DNA of 64,000 nt from Hyalella azteca (GCF_000764305.2 NW_025938101.1:143526-207525); one strand, 5' to 3'. Counted from the first letter of the stretch, positions 12,482-25,064 are shown. Numbers and translations: made by a program. The notes: generated by a model from the letters alone, not told the origin.

Positions 12482-14029
12482 AATTCAAATATATACACAA
12501 TATTCCTAATATGGCGTCCATACACAGCAGCTAATTACCAATGGAGTGCTTGTCTTTTTTCACATTGAACCATCTTCTACAGTATAGAATGTAACAATAA
12601 AATATTATCAATAACTATTTACCTTCAAATAATTTTCTACGGTCATGGAAGAGACAAATGTTTCATAATCTACCATAGCAGCTCATGTAGCAACGCTAAT
12701 TGATGGAGACTCCTTCAAAGAATATTCTTCAATAAATCGTTCCGGTACATGTTTACCTAACATAAACTTTATTTTCCAAAAATTTCGACTGAAAAATATG
12801 AAAATAATTCTCAATTATTTGTATCAACTTTGGACCTACTTTTTGAATTGATTCAAAAGCACTACCTTGTTTTCATTTGTAAATAAAAATTGAAAATGTG
12901 CAGAAAATATTAGCACCCGATCAGACACACAAGTTTATTCTATCCGCGCGAGCGTAAGCCACGCGGATCTAGTTCCCCTATTCTATATGCTATAGGTTCC
13001 CGCTAGTTCCCCTATAGGTTCCCATATAATTGTTGCCAAACCTGCGCTCATGTTGCATCCAATGGTTGAACTAATGCACATGATGCATCCGGCGGATGTT
13101 AAGATAACAAAAATCGAGGACAGGAAGTCAGCGATCCCTCGGTCTCTCGGCCTGTGATTATTCCCTGATTATGGCAGCTGCGCAATCACATCACGCCTTA
13201 TTTGCAACAAAAATTTAAAATCACGAAAATTATACAGTATTATTTGAAAATACGCAATTTGGTGAATCTAGTTGGCATTTTTGCTTTTAAGTTCTTAGTA
13301 TACAATTTTTTCTTTGAAAACGCTTTCTATGAAAACGAGATGATTCTTCTTATTATTTTTTATCATCAAATTTTGGGTATATTTATGATTTGAAGGTATA
13401 AATTATGCAAATAATTACACAGTATAATTTTTGTAATTGCGGAAGTGGTTGGCTTTTTCAGCCTCAGCAGTGGGTCGATGAGTATTTTATTAGCTTTCCA
13501 TGCAAACTTATGATGATATCTTCAATATATATTGCTTACAATTTGCAGAAATACATTTATTTTCAATTAGATAATTGCTTGTAATGCTCAGCATTAGAAT
13601 CACGAGTTTTGATCCTGTGGTTCAAATTCCAAAGTAACTTGACCGATATCTTCTATAACGTTTCAACCCGTTTGAGATTTAAATGAATATTTTATCGGGG
13701 AATGTTTTCAACTTTTCAGAAAAATAAGAATTTATAGCCAAAAAGTTAGGAATATTGTTTTCCGGTCTGAATATATTTATGTGCATTTATTATAGCGAAA
13801 TGTGTTCATCTGAATATCACCATATAAACCATAAACAAAATTACAACTGAGCGTTTAAATTATGACTGCAATTATTCATATATGAATAAGAATCTAACTT
13901 GAATACTTTCTCCGAAGATGATCAGCCATCCATAATTCACCTATAATTTTTAATTTAAAGCTTGCAGACTTCAATGAATGACATTTGGTAGGACGGCCCG
14001 CTATTCTCCCAGTATTTGTACCGTATGAT
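12482..14029. other. No supported gene
   Basis: AT-rich with a small duplicated GTTCCCCTAT patch near 12970-13025. Confidence 0.5.
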
Positions 14030-14145
14030 TCACGGCAGGATGTTGTTGAGATGCGAACTGAATAATAAGACGTCTGAATTACGTGTAGGATGTTGTTGAT
14101 GATTCTTTATAGTGACCTGGTCGTGACACGCGTGAATCATTGTTA

Positions 14146-14460
14146 CAGGAGATGATGACAGCATGACCAATATACTGTAGTGTACTGGAAATGATGACAG
14201 CATGACCAATATACTGTAGTGTACTGGAGATGATGACAGCATGACCAATATACTGCAGTGTACTGGGGATGATGACAGCATGACCAATATACTGCAGTGT
14301 ATTGGGGATGATGACAGCATGACCAATATACTGTAGTGTACAGGAGATGATGACAGCATGACCAGTATACTGTAGTGTACTGGAGACGATGACAGCATGA
14401 CCAATATACTGTAGTGTACTGGAGATGATGACAGCATGACCAATATACTGTAGTGTACTG
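14146..14460. repeat. Minisatellite, 39-bp unit, about 8 copies
   Basis: The unit contains GATGATGACAGCATGACCAA and TATACTGTAGTGTACTGGA. The array ends at the edge of the long dispersed repeat copy 2. Open frames across it reflect only the multiple-of-3 unit. Confidence 0.93.
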
Positions 14461-15018
14461 AAGAAATCTGAGACTTTTCTGTTCGTGTAAATTTTTCGAA
14501 AAAATGAAAGAAACGTGAAATTCATAGAAATAGGCAAAAAAGGTGGGTACTGGAAAAATATATCTCCTAATTCAATTAACATGCCACAACATCGAGAGAC
14601 ATAGCATTCGATTTGTATAAAGACCATACTTAGCGGTCACGCGACCATTTTTTTCAAAATTCCAATTTGTTTGGGTAGGGGGATTTTTATATTTTTTAGT
14701 TTTCGCCCCCCACCCGTTTTTTTCAATATATAATCCAATCTAAAACGAAATCGAAAAAAGTGACTTGGGAATCGATAGAAATTTTTTTACGAATCTTATA
14801 TTATATCTCTCAATGCTAGCTTAAAGATCATAGTAGGAGATATATTTTTAAGATGAAAATTTCAACTTTTCAGTAGAGCCAAAAAACTGAAATTTGTATT
14901 CATTGAAGGTATTGGTTTTACCTGCGCTTCGACGGCTTTCGTAAACGATCAAATGAACGCACAAGCGCGACTTTGAGCTCTTTAAATGCGCAGTTCTTGG
15001 ATTTTTTGACCGGAATGC

Positions 15019-15208
15019 TCCCCTTGTTATTCAATAACTTTTAACTTTACTTTATTTCTATAATTACTCGAAGTGATAGAATCGTATTATTGAAATGTAT
15101 AATTCTACATGTGGAGCCTCTGCATCGGGTTGAAAACATATGGCCAGTATGGGGATCGAACCCACGACATCCGCGTTATTATAGCACGGCGCTCTAACCA
15201 ACTGTTTA
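15019..15208 (-). mobile_element. Putative tRNA-derived SINE insertion
   Basis: Comparison of the two copies of the long dispersed repeat shows that this one has about 190 extra bases between ATGCTCCCCTT and AACTGTTATCTG, which are adjacent in the copy near 3520-3540. The insert has a tRNA-Ile-like head at its right end and an AT-rich tail at its left, the layout of a minus-strand SINE. The head lacks the 5' tRNA arm, so the copy is truncated or the family is atypical. Confidence 0.45.
15142..15208 (-). tRNA. tRNA-Ile-like pseudogene (3' two thirds)
   Basis: On the minus strand the sequence reads CAGTTGGTTAGAGCG, an anticodon arm, then GGTTCGATCCC (a good B box, about 15152-15162) and a 3' acceptor strand ending in GGCC. 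This matches tRNA-Ile from the D loop to the acceptor stem. The 5' acceptor strand and part of the D arm are missing. The anticodon loop has 9 instead of 7 bases, between stem strands CCGTG and CGCGG. It is therefore not a functional tRNA. It is the end of a roughly 190-bp insertion (15019-15208) in a dispersed repeat, so a tRNA-derived SINE is likely. Confidence 0.7.
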
Positions 15209-15407
15209 ACTGTTATCTGTTCGTTATATCTGTTATCCAGTTTATGTTTATAATTTTTCACAGCCCATGCAGCGTATCTTCTGGAGTCTAATAGATTAGA
15301 TACATTAATGTAAAATCAAACTTCGACTATGTATACTTTTAATTTTTTAATTTTATTTTAATCTAATTATTTAAGTTCAAAAACACAAATTTTCTTTCTA
15401 ATTCCCA

Positions 15408-15532
15408 TTTGTTGATAAAATATGACTTTACTTTTTTGTACTGTAATGTAATAGAATCGTAAAAAATATTGAAGGCTTTGTTGATAAAATATGACTTCAC
15501 TCTTTTTGTACTGTAATGTTAATAGAAGAATG
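15408..15532. repeat. Tandem duplication, 69-bp unit, two copies
   Basis: TTTGTTGATAAAATATGACTT recurs 69 bases later with the rest of the unit (TTTTGTACTGTAATGT). Confidence 0.8.
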
Positions 15533-18500
15533 TGAGTCATTTGTAATCTTGAACAGGTAGAGGCGGTTTTGCAGTGAACTGGTACAAGCTAGAAATGTGT
15601 GAGTCATTAGAAATATATTGTAAATGACGCTTTTCTCGACTGCGTTGATACGAGAAGGATTCAAATAATATTACTGTGACATTTTAGAACATGTTCAATA
15701 CAAACAGAAAAATACGAATTTTAAATTCAAACACCTTTATCCATGTTATAATTAAATAGTTATAGCTGCACGATCATTTATTGTGCATTTATAATAACGT
15801 AAATAAATTTATTTTTATGCATTTCAGGTACAAAAAAAAAACTGCGACTAGGACCACAACTACTGTATAGGGTCACTAAGATGCGCAACTATATATGATC
15901 CTTCGAGTTCAACGTGGAGATTTACTTAATCAAGTGTATTGATTAAGTAAAAGAATTGATCGAGTGAACTAATCCTTACTCACATGAGTAAAATATTTTT
16001 TGAAATGTTATTAGCCTACAACTTTGTATTTTTATTACATTCTGCATAAATACCATAATTTTGGCTAAGGTTTCTGACCCTCACGGTTGCACAACATTTT
16101 ATAATACCTGAGAAAAGAACATTTAATCATCATAAACAGACTACATATTTCGACAAACTTCCACTCTATTTATATATGAAGAGGAAAATTACTCAATTAG
16201 AGTATACATTTTCTTCCAACTTTTAATCGTATATAGACGTGAGAAAAACCACACACAAGCAGCACCTTTCAACGAGGTTTATTTAAGTTACCGGCAGAAA
16301 GAGGACAAGAATTCTTCCTTCCTTGTGTTTGTGTTCACTGGAGCGCATATAAGCATTTACGTTGGGTTTTCTCATAACCCTTTTTTTTCTTCAAAACAAA
16401 AGCCCATTGTTGCCATCTCTTCTACAGGAACAGTTAATATAGTGCTTCTTAGCCCAGATTCGTCTACAGCAGGCTCTATATACCTGCTGTATTATAGTGC
16501 AGTCTCTGCACCAGATACGTAACTTTAAAGTTATGTTTTTCTACCAGACATGTGCTTTGCTGAGGAAGCTTTCCTTCTCTTTCAAAAGCAATCATTATTT
16601 TGAGACAGTACCTCAAGAAACGTCAAGCATCCGGGAAGTTTCTGTCACACTAGCACCTGCCATAAGGACACTAACAATTTGGCCTCTTTGAAAGTCAGAG
16701 AAGTTTGCCATTTATAGGCTAGGTTACAGACATAAAAATTTACTAAAAATATCTATGCAAGGATAAAATATCATTTAGCAGCAACATTAAACAGTAAAAG
16801 ATAAAAATATGTCACGTTTCAGTGTTTATAACATGTTCAAAATTCACGAAATCAACTGGCAGGTGCTTCCCTCATTTAGTCCAACCCCTATACATGGAAA
16901 AATGTGCTAACGCATATAATTTAAAATAAGCCAGTAATTCTGTAAAGTGCTCGCAGAGTTATTTATATTTATTCTAAACTTAGTGTTTTGACAGGAGTAC
17001 CCCAAAGTTTCTTTGCGATATAATGCTTTGATATCATCTTACTATGTGAGAAATAATTGCATTATTGTAAAAAATTGTATCATTAATAACTTTTGCGACT
17101 GGTGTAATTCTGCAAAAGAGACAATTAAATTCAAGTTTTACCGTAACAAAATGTTAATGCACAAAGTATCGCTATTATTTTGATTTATTCGCTGCATTGA
17201 AATCACCCTCATGCTGGACTTGAGATTACATAATCAACTTACCTTATATCTTATTTATTGACTAAGCAATGGCCTGGTGAAGAATTTATAATGGCTGGAT
17301 CAAGGCCATTCAAGGGTTATCAAAAAAGATCAAAAAAAAGATCAAGGGTTATCGGAAAAAGATAAGACTGACTTCTGAATTAGTATTACAAACAAGATTA
17401 GGAAAATGAAATATGAATTCTATAAATTTTACAAGCATTTATTTGAAATTCATAGGGTACAAAAAGAAAGTCTCTAAGAACTCTTATCAACGAAATCAAA
17501 GCTGCAACTCTTATAATTATTTATAGAGTGAGGCGAGTAACATCGAAATGAGTGATGCATTCACCAGAATATTTTATTAATGTAAGACTAGACTTGAGCT
17601 ATAAAAATGATATGAAAATATTCCACTACATCAGAGATAGACAACAGGTTTTATATCACTCAGAGTAATTATTGAGACACTATCGAAATATCAGTGCAAT
17701 ATTTACCCTTGTGAGGGTAATCCTGATCTAGTTTGTCCCTGTGAAAGGGCGTTTCAATGCAACGTTAACTCTCAGATTTTATATTATATATAATTATATA
17801 TAATAAATTGTGCTGGCTCCGTATTCTAGAAGAACGCGTTCTAATACGAATTACTCGGAAATTCCTGCGTAGAAGTAGACCCAGTCTGGATTGGATGAAA
17901 GTCGTATTTCGGAATTTACGCTTTCCCTTTACCACGTTTTACTGATTTTCACTATCAAAGCTGTTAGACTGTTAGGTACCAATTAAACCCAGTTTAGGCA
18001 AGGGGCTATATGGACTAGTTTCCAGTGCTCCTATAAGAATAACTAAAAAAAAGTCGTATTTCTTACTCAAGGCAAGCGAAAGGTGCGACAGCGCGGTGCC
18101 CGTGAGAGCTCTCCTGTGAGAATGCCCAATTTATTTTTATAGCCAAAAATATTTCTTCAAAGGTATTGTCTGATAATTATGAAACTAAATGAAGCTTAAA
18201 TGTTTAGGTGTTGTGTTTTCTTTTTTCTGTTTTTATAGGGTTTTTGCTCTACGACATTTATTGAAGGAGCAAATTCGTGTACACTTAATATTCAAATAAT
18301 GTTGTTGAATTCAAGACTGAAGGAAACGAAGTGCACTGGGTAGCAGCTTTAGCTATTGTAGACATTGTCCATACATCAAATGAAAAATATTTTTAGTGCA
18401 CATCGTCTATATCTATGATCAAGTTATTTTTGTATTTAAACAGAATTTACAATTATTGCGTTATCATAGAGAAAACAGAAAAAAGTCTAATAGAATGAGT

Positions 18501-18883
18501 TCTTAACCAAACCAAAACCCAGAGGCACAGTTTCTTGGTCACAAAAAGCACGACTCAATTTCGTACTAAACTCCAGAGAAAAAGAACCCAGATCGATAGA
18601 CGCCAGAAAGAATCTTCAGAAAAATACATGTTACTTTTGACAGCCTGAAGCAACAAGGCATCATAAAAGAATGGCAGTCCAAACAAAAGTTTCTTCCGAT
18701 CCTTTCACTCAGATGAGCTGTGCTGTCTTCACATTGATCTCCTCACTACAGAATTCCGATGCAGCGCTCGAGCTCTTCCAGCACCAACAATCCTTTCAGA
18801 AATCCCAGCGCGTCCTATGGTTCCTTAAACTGGACATTTTGTCTGAATAAAGTAGGTAATATTGAACATATATTATGCATAGG
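15533..18883. other. No supported gene
   Basis: AT-rich; a few frames of about 65 codons near 16325-16691 have no family features. Confidence 0.5.
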
Positions 18884-19650
18884 TGTTAAGAATGCTAAGA
18901 ATGCGGCGCGGTTGTTTCGAGACCGTGGGAGGCATTGAACGTTGGCGAGGGAAATTCCATTCGAAGGAATGTGGCGTCTCTTCGAGGGTTAGGCTTAAAC
19001 TGTGCGCGACACTAGCGTATATAAGGGCCTAAAAATTCGCGCCAAGGGTTGTTGGTTCTACGGCGGTGACCGTCACGCACGTATGGTCTGCAGTTAGCGG
19101 ACGTAACGGCTGCGGCCGTGAGGCCGCGGTGTTACCGTTTTCGAACATTGAAGGTCGCGAGAAACCCAGACTTATCGAAGCAGCCAAGAGTCCGGTGAGC
19201 TCGTCAAGAAAATCAACATCAACACTACGGCTGCGACTCAGCCGTGAGACAACGCGAGAAGCCACGAGTTGTCCAGCGGTTATAACACCTGCAGTCACGG
19301 AGACTTAACTACAGAGCACGGCGGGGCAATTCTCATCGGTACGGTCACAGTTCTCATCAGAAGAAACAATACGGTCACAACCATCAGCCGAAGTAAACCT
19401 ACAAGTAATCCACGGCCAGACTGACCGTGAGACATCTATATCAACGAGATACGACAGTCATGAAAAAGAGCAACTGTGAAGAGAGACGCGCGGTACAGCT
19501 GCAGTACGGCCACTTGAAATACGGCTGCACGCGCGGTGACAGCCGCGGTACGGTCGCTGAACATACGGCCGTAAACGGGTGCGCAAGTTACGGTCGTTTA
19601 CAACAGTCGTACGGCTCAACGGAACTGCAATGTATCAACAATTTCCGGTA
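18884..19650 (+). promoter_or_regulatory. GC-rich island with a TATA box; possible LTR or promoter
   Basis: TGTTAAGAATGC at 18884, a TATATAAG box at 19018-19025, then about 600 bases rich in CGG with recurring TACGGTC, ACGGCCG and ACGGCTG words, unlike the AT-rich surroundings. TGTTAAG plus a TATA box about 130 bases later resembles a Gypsy-type LTR, but no primer binding site or second LTR was found. Short frames on both strands across it look like by-products of base composition. Confidence 0.3.
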
Positions 19651-21055
19651 AAATTAGATGATTTTACATGATGATGATTTAACTGATAGATTTTGGACTT
19701 TGATTGTGTTCAGCTCACCTTTTTCATGTACTAGAGATTTTTGTTAACGTAGGATGTGAACTTAAATTTCTCAATTTAATATGAAATGTATCAGTGTTTC
19801 ATTACAACCTCTCTCTGTACTATATTTTGCCGGGCCCTTTCCAAAAAGAGAACCTATTCACGTGCCAAAAATGGCCACTGCGGACCTAACCTGACGAAAT
19901 TAAAGAGATTTCCGAGGAAAAAAATGTATAATAATAAATAGAGAAAAACTCAAAACCAACTTAATTTAACTTAAAAACCAAACTTAATCATGTCTCTGCC
20001 TTCCTGAGAAAAATTTATGCATTCAGAATTACTTCCTTGCTGGACATAAAAATAAATGACACTTCTTACAAGCTTGATGACCGCTCATCAGGTATTGATT
20101 GAACGAATATTTAACCCGCCTACACATACAAACGAATTTACGCTTATTTGTCAATATGTCTTCATGTGGGAATTGTTACACTATCGCGGATAGAAAATTT
20201 AATTAAATGTGTGCTTAAAAATGATATCCAGACGATAAATTTTTGATCGATACTTTTGAAACGTGTTAAATTAAAGGCAGCGTTGTTCTTCTCCGGCGAT
20301 TAAAATAGCGCACTCGCGTCCGTTAAAATTAATCCATAGCTTGAATTTCATTTAACTATCAAAAAATCAATAAACGTGATTTGTTTATACACTAAGCAAT
20401 AAACCATCAACTTCAATATAAATTAAAGCCGAAAAATCCTACCATTCATATCTTTAAACAAACCCCGATCGGCATAAGAAAGCGTGATAATGCTGCATAG
20501 TCAAAAAAATTCTAGGAAGCAACTTCTACAAAATATAAATTAATTAGCACAATTTATGATCATTCTTTCATCATAAATAGCATTCCTGTCTGCATGTGAT
20601 TGTATCGTCACGCCTAGAATTCCTAAAATATTTTCTTCTGATATTCCGACGTCTCGCCATGCAAATAAGATTCCTTTGAACAACAGCTAGTGATAATTAA
20701 ATAAAAATACGGCCACGTGCCATCAATATTCCTCTACATTTCATTTACCTGAACATAACCAGAGTATTATTCAGCAAACTATAAATTATTTCCCCTTTAT
20801 TGTTTCATTTTTTTAGAACCGATTTCTGTCTTTTGCCATCATTAATGCACTATTTATAAAGGATATTGAAGTCGAAATTTCCTGACAGACATACATGTTG
20901 ACAGTGAATTCCCTTTGAGTTCAAGTAAAAATTGTTTTTTAGAATTCGTTTTGCAAAAGAATATGCAAAAACCACGTCCATACAATAAAATAGAAAAAAT
21001 TGTTTTCAAAATGACGTAGGTCACTGAAAACAGTGACGCACTTGAGGAATATTGT
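19651..21055. other. No supported gene
   Basis: Nothing beyond AT-rich sequence seen. Confidence 0.5.
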
Positions 21056-21213
21056 TTTTAACGCATTTTCTCATTTATGGAAAAAAGGCACTATTGTGCT
21101 CGCCATGCCCGTCTGTCTGTCTGTCTGTCCGTCCGTCTGTCTGTCCGTGACCTCAAGTTTTCGTCGACGAGAAAATGCGCTCTCTGTCACTCATTACAGT
21201 GAGTACTGAGTTA
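21056..21213 (+). mobile_element. Helentron-like element, copy 4
   Basis: Plus-oriented full copy: a CGCATTTTCTC end, the GTCY microsatellite, GAGAAAATGCGC, then a palindrome (one mismatch) and ACTGAGTTAT. This orientation displays the same order of parts as insect DINE-1-like elements. Confidence 0.68.
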
Positions 21214-21387
21214 TATTTTTTTATGGCTTTGGGGACAAAGGTTTTGGCATTCGAGATGACCCTGAATCACCACGGGTTCGCTGACTTCGACTTCATTTGG
21301 TCCGTCCCACCAATTGCCGAAATTATTTCAGGTTTAGTAACTTCGTTCTTACTCTACGCGTCATTGCAAGCTTGTTGAATTGCCCTG

Positions 21388-22205
21388 GTTTATCGATTGC
21401 CCGATTTATCGAATCATCCCGTCCCTATAACTAACTTAAATAATTAAAGATTCCAGAACTCTGTTTCCTCGATAAATCGTCTTAGCTCGCTGAATTGTCC
21501 AGAATTATCGCTTGAGTTCTTTATCACCCCGTCCTTGCTGCTTGCTCAAATGACCAACGATTCCAGAACTCTGTTTCCTCAATGATCGCCTTTTAGATTG
21601 CTGAATCATCCAGGCTTATCACCTGCACCCTTTATCACCTCGTCCCTTTTGCTAACTTAAACAACCAAAGATTCAGTAACTCTGTATCCTCTGTAAGTGC
21701 CGTATAGCTTGCTGAATCATCCAGGCTTATCTCTTGCATCCTTCATCACCCCGTCTCTTTTACTAACTTAAACAATCAAAGATTCAGTAACTCTGTTTCC
21801 TCTGTAAGTGCCGTATAGCTTGCTGAATTAACCAGGCTTATCACCTGCATCCTTTATCACCCCGTCCCTTTTGCTAAGTTCAACAACCAAAGATTCAGCA
21901 ACTCTGTTTCCTCTGTAAGTGTCGTATAGCTTGCTGAATCCTCCAGGCTTATCACCTGCATCCTTTATCACCCCGTCCCTTTTGCTAAGTTCAACAACCA
22001 AAGATTCAGTCACTCTGTTTCCTCTGTAAGTTCCGTATAGCTTGCTGAATCCTCCAGGCTTATCACCTGCATCCTTTATCACCCCGTCCCTTTTGCTAAG
22101 TTCAACAACCAAAGATTCAGTCACTCTGTTTCCTCTGTAAGTTCCGTATAGCTTGCTGCATCCTCCAGGCTTATCACCTGCACCCTTCATCCCCCGGTCC
22201 CAGTA
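21388..22205 (-). repeat. Minisatellite, 111-bp unit, about 7 copies, minus-strand frame open in the last ones
   Basis: CCAGGCTTATC-type starts recur exactly 111 bases apart (21499, 21610, 21721, 21832, 21943, 22054, 22165). On the minus strand the unit reads as 37 residues including DAGDKPGGFSKLYGTYRGNR and VTESLVVELSKRDGVIK. A frame with its own ATG (22361-21828, 177 codons) runs through four units. Older units to the left contain stops. It may be a coding repeat or a satellite whose unit happens to be open. Confidence 0.9.
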
Positions 22206-22407
22206 GCTTGCATAAATCAGCCCGGCTTCATTGCCTCGGCCCAACAGCATCGCTGTGTATGCGACGCGTTGGTTCGGCAGCAGCAGCACATGAAGTGCCG
22301 GTGATGAGGGAGCTTCATTGGACACGGTGAGGGATGTGCATAATTGCCAGCTGAAGATCAACTTCCTGAGCGTCAGATCAAATGCTAAGGAGGCGCGACG
22401 AGATAGG

Positions 22408-22628
22408 TCTCGGACAAATTTACGGCTGGACCCGCGGCCGGTCTCGCGGCCGGAATGGTTTTCTTAGTGTTTTTATGGTTTTTTCTAGGTTTTTTGTGTT
22501 TTTAATGGAACCTGTTCCGCACTGGACCTACCCTGCGAGGTTTTCGTTGATTGGCTAGGTTTTTTCTATGGTTGGAGTCCGGCGCCCGCGAGACCGGCCG
22601 CGGGCCCGGCCGTAAATTTGTCCGAGAC
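22408..22628. mobile_element. Foldback element with GC-rich 45-bp arms
   Basis: The left arm starts GTCTCGGACAAATTTACGGC and the right arm ends with its complement; both continue into a GC-rich CCGCGGCCGGTCTCGCGG segment with few mismatches. The interior is T-rich and has no ORF. It differs sharply in base composition from its surroundings. Confidence 0.65.
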
Positions 22629-22805
22629 GCCGATGCCGATGTGATGCAGGGCAACACGAATACAAATTCTGGACCCAGCACCTATTACCTTGATGAAATA
22701 GTAAACAATGTATCGTTACCTACCATAAATAGTCAATTGATGTTAGCTGATAATGAGCGAACTTGTTTAATTCAAATCATTCTTTATTCAGGAGATGATA
22801 TATAA

Positions 22806-25064
22806 TAATATTGTTATTAAGAAGTGATACCTCGATGAACCACTTGCTGTGAAATAGCATCGGATTACAAAAGAAAAATATTTTCAGTTGTGATCATAAA
22901 GATTCAATAGAAAAAAATCATCGCAAATGCCAAAAAATTTGACGGTGAAAATGGTGCAATAAAAAATAAATTCTAATAAGAGTTTTTGAACAAATTTTTT
23001 GAGATTTATAGATTGTCCACTTTTATCTAACTTTAATAACTTAGTACAAAAAGACTGCTCTGGAATGTCACGTTATCGAATTTCAATAATCACAAATTAA
23101 TTTCAAATTTGTAATAACTACTCATATTTGTCTGACTGATAACCAATTTTGTTGGATATCTCAAAAATCTAATATTCCACTCATTGAGTTACAATCCCAC
23201 GTGATCAACGAAAATTTCTTCTCGTTCTTCGCAGGATTTGTGCCACGTCTCGGGTTCCGCTGCAACTTTTGTGTATATGACGCCGACCGACAGAAGTCTT
23301 ATCGCTATCGGGAAATCTCTTCATAGCTGCCAAGGATGGGAACAGCATTATCGGCAATGTCTATTTCCGATATCGATCTCTTGTTTTGCTCGTCCATTGC
23401 ACAGCAAAGTCCCGACAGCGGCAAGACAACTCCGGATCACATATTATGGCAAGCACACACCATCATGAGCTAATGTTTATTATGAAAATCTTGGTTATCG
23501 CGAATAAATATTCTCAAGTTCGTCGATTCTTCATAATTAAGTGCATGTAAACATTTTTTTCTAGCAATGGAAAAATTGTTAGGTTCATTGCCCCTTTTAC
23601 CTACATTCAATTAAACCTCATCAGGCGTCTTCTACTTCTAAAGGGCACTTTTATATAATTAATTTGCTTTCTTCAGGTCGTCAAAGCAATCCATTGAAAA
23701 CTGCGTCAAAGACTTTGTAATGTGTTAAATTTCAGCGACAAATTGTTGTCACTAAATCTATTCTTCCTCGCGTAACCTAATTTCCGACAGTTCATCGTCA
23801 GATAAGAATAAGGGTATTTTTTGCAAGGCATCGACCAGTGGCCATACTTTCAAAATTCGCTAAGTGAACGTAAGTACTTACGCTCTATTTTCTTGTCTAT
23901 GATTGGTGGATTTTGCTTGAAGGACCGTCGATGATTGGCTGATGAACTTACGGTCTCTTAACTTTTTTTGCAAGGCATCGACCAGCTAACTTTTAGAGGC
24001 GTCTACCTTTGACGACCCTATAATGCAGGCAAATTACTTCAATAGCGCTGCAAAAAATAGTTCCTTTCTATTCCGTGAAGAAATGTGCTCGGAGAAAATC
24101 AGGCTTCTATTTTATTGCGCCTTCTAATTAATACAATAAACATGAAAGGAGAGAGGGTGTCATCAAGCTTCAATTCTAAGTAGAAATTTTCGTTTATTTT
24201 TAAAATATTATCTATTGAAATATTTATTTTAGTGATTAAATGAAATCACCGTCTAAGCAGTTATTTTTATGAACAAACTATTTCAGCACTGAAGCTTCAA
24301 AGGTGTCACTGAAGTAAAAGGTGTCACTTTAACTTTGACGTAGAGGTGAAGTAGAAAAATGAACGATGTATATAGGGAAATTAATAACCCTGTTTCTCAT
24401 AATTCCTAATTTTCGATCCCTCATTTCATGACAAAAATTGTTTTTGTGTATTGAAGTTTATAAATTGGGTCTACCGTACCTCGGCAATTTTAGTTAAATA
24501 TTTCTACGCCTTTTAACACTGCAAGTTATTGTAAAAGATAATACGTTACAAAAGTTTCAAGCAAAATAAAGTATATTAAGGTCTCAATGCATGTTCGTTT
24601 AATAATATGCCTAGGCCAACATATTAATACGTGTTAAATTCTATTCCACAGTTGAGATATATTTAAGATTTCCAAATTATTAAGTTTATAATAACTATGC
24701 TCTCAGTTTTAGAAAAATAATCTGCACATCGTAATGTTTTCTGCATGCATAATAATCTGCTGCATTACTTAATGAGAATTTTTAAATGAGCACGCTGCCA
24801 GATAACTTCACAAAAATTATGCATATATTAATCCCAATAACTTTCACTTCTGCAGTCGACCGCGCCATGATATACAATGGCATCCAAGTTTATCAAGATT
24901 GAAAAGACATATATTTAATGGAAATATCTTCAAAGACAGAGTCAAAGTAACCAAATAACGTGTATCATGAAATAAAATCATAAAAGATCGCATTATTTAA
25001 CATCTTTTCGTTATAATTCATGCCTATAAAGCAGCAAGATCGCGCAATATCCGCGAATTGATTC
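22806..25064. other. No supported gene; contains one MITE-like element
   Basis: Apart from the element at 23817-23985 I see no structure. The frame at 23238-23468 is unsupported. Confidence 0.5.
23817..23985. mobile_element. MITE-like element, copy 2, flanked by 22-bp direct repeats
   Basis: The body is about 90% like the element at 5575-5718, but the right inverted end is lost. Identical 22-bp flanks (positions 23817-23838 and 23964-23985, containing GCAAGGCATCGACCAG) bracket it. These could be an unusual target duplication or an assembly loop. Confidence 0.6.

Larger units (their letters stand above)
14461..15408. repeat. Long dispersed repeat, copy 2 (interrupted)
   Basis: Second copy of the repeat at 2840-3771, in the same orientation. 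It carries a tRNA-derived insertion at 15019-15208 and begins exactly at the end of a 39-bp minisatellite. Confidence 0.75.

Noticed and set aside
14030..14627. Minus-strand frames over the 39-bp array
   Set aside because: By-products of the satellite; they read into a noncoding dispersed repeat.
15142..15208. Functional tRNA-Ile gene
   Set aside because: Missing 5' acceptor strand and a 9-base anticodon loop rule out a working tRNA.
19029..19308. Opposed frames in the GC-rich island
   Set aside because: Open on both strands because of base composition; no domain or splice support.
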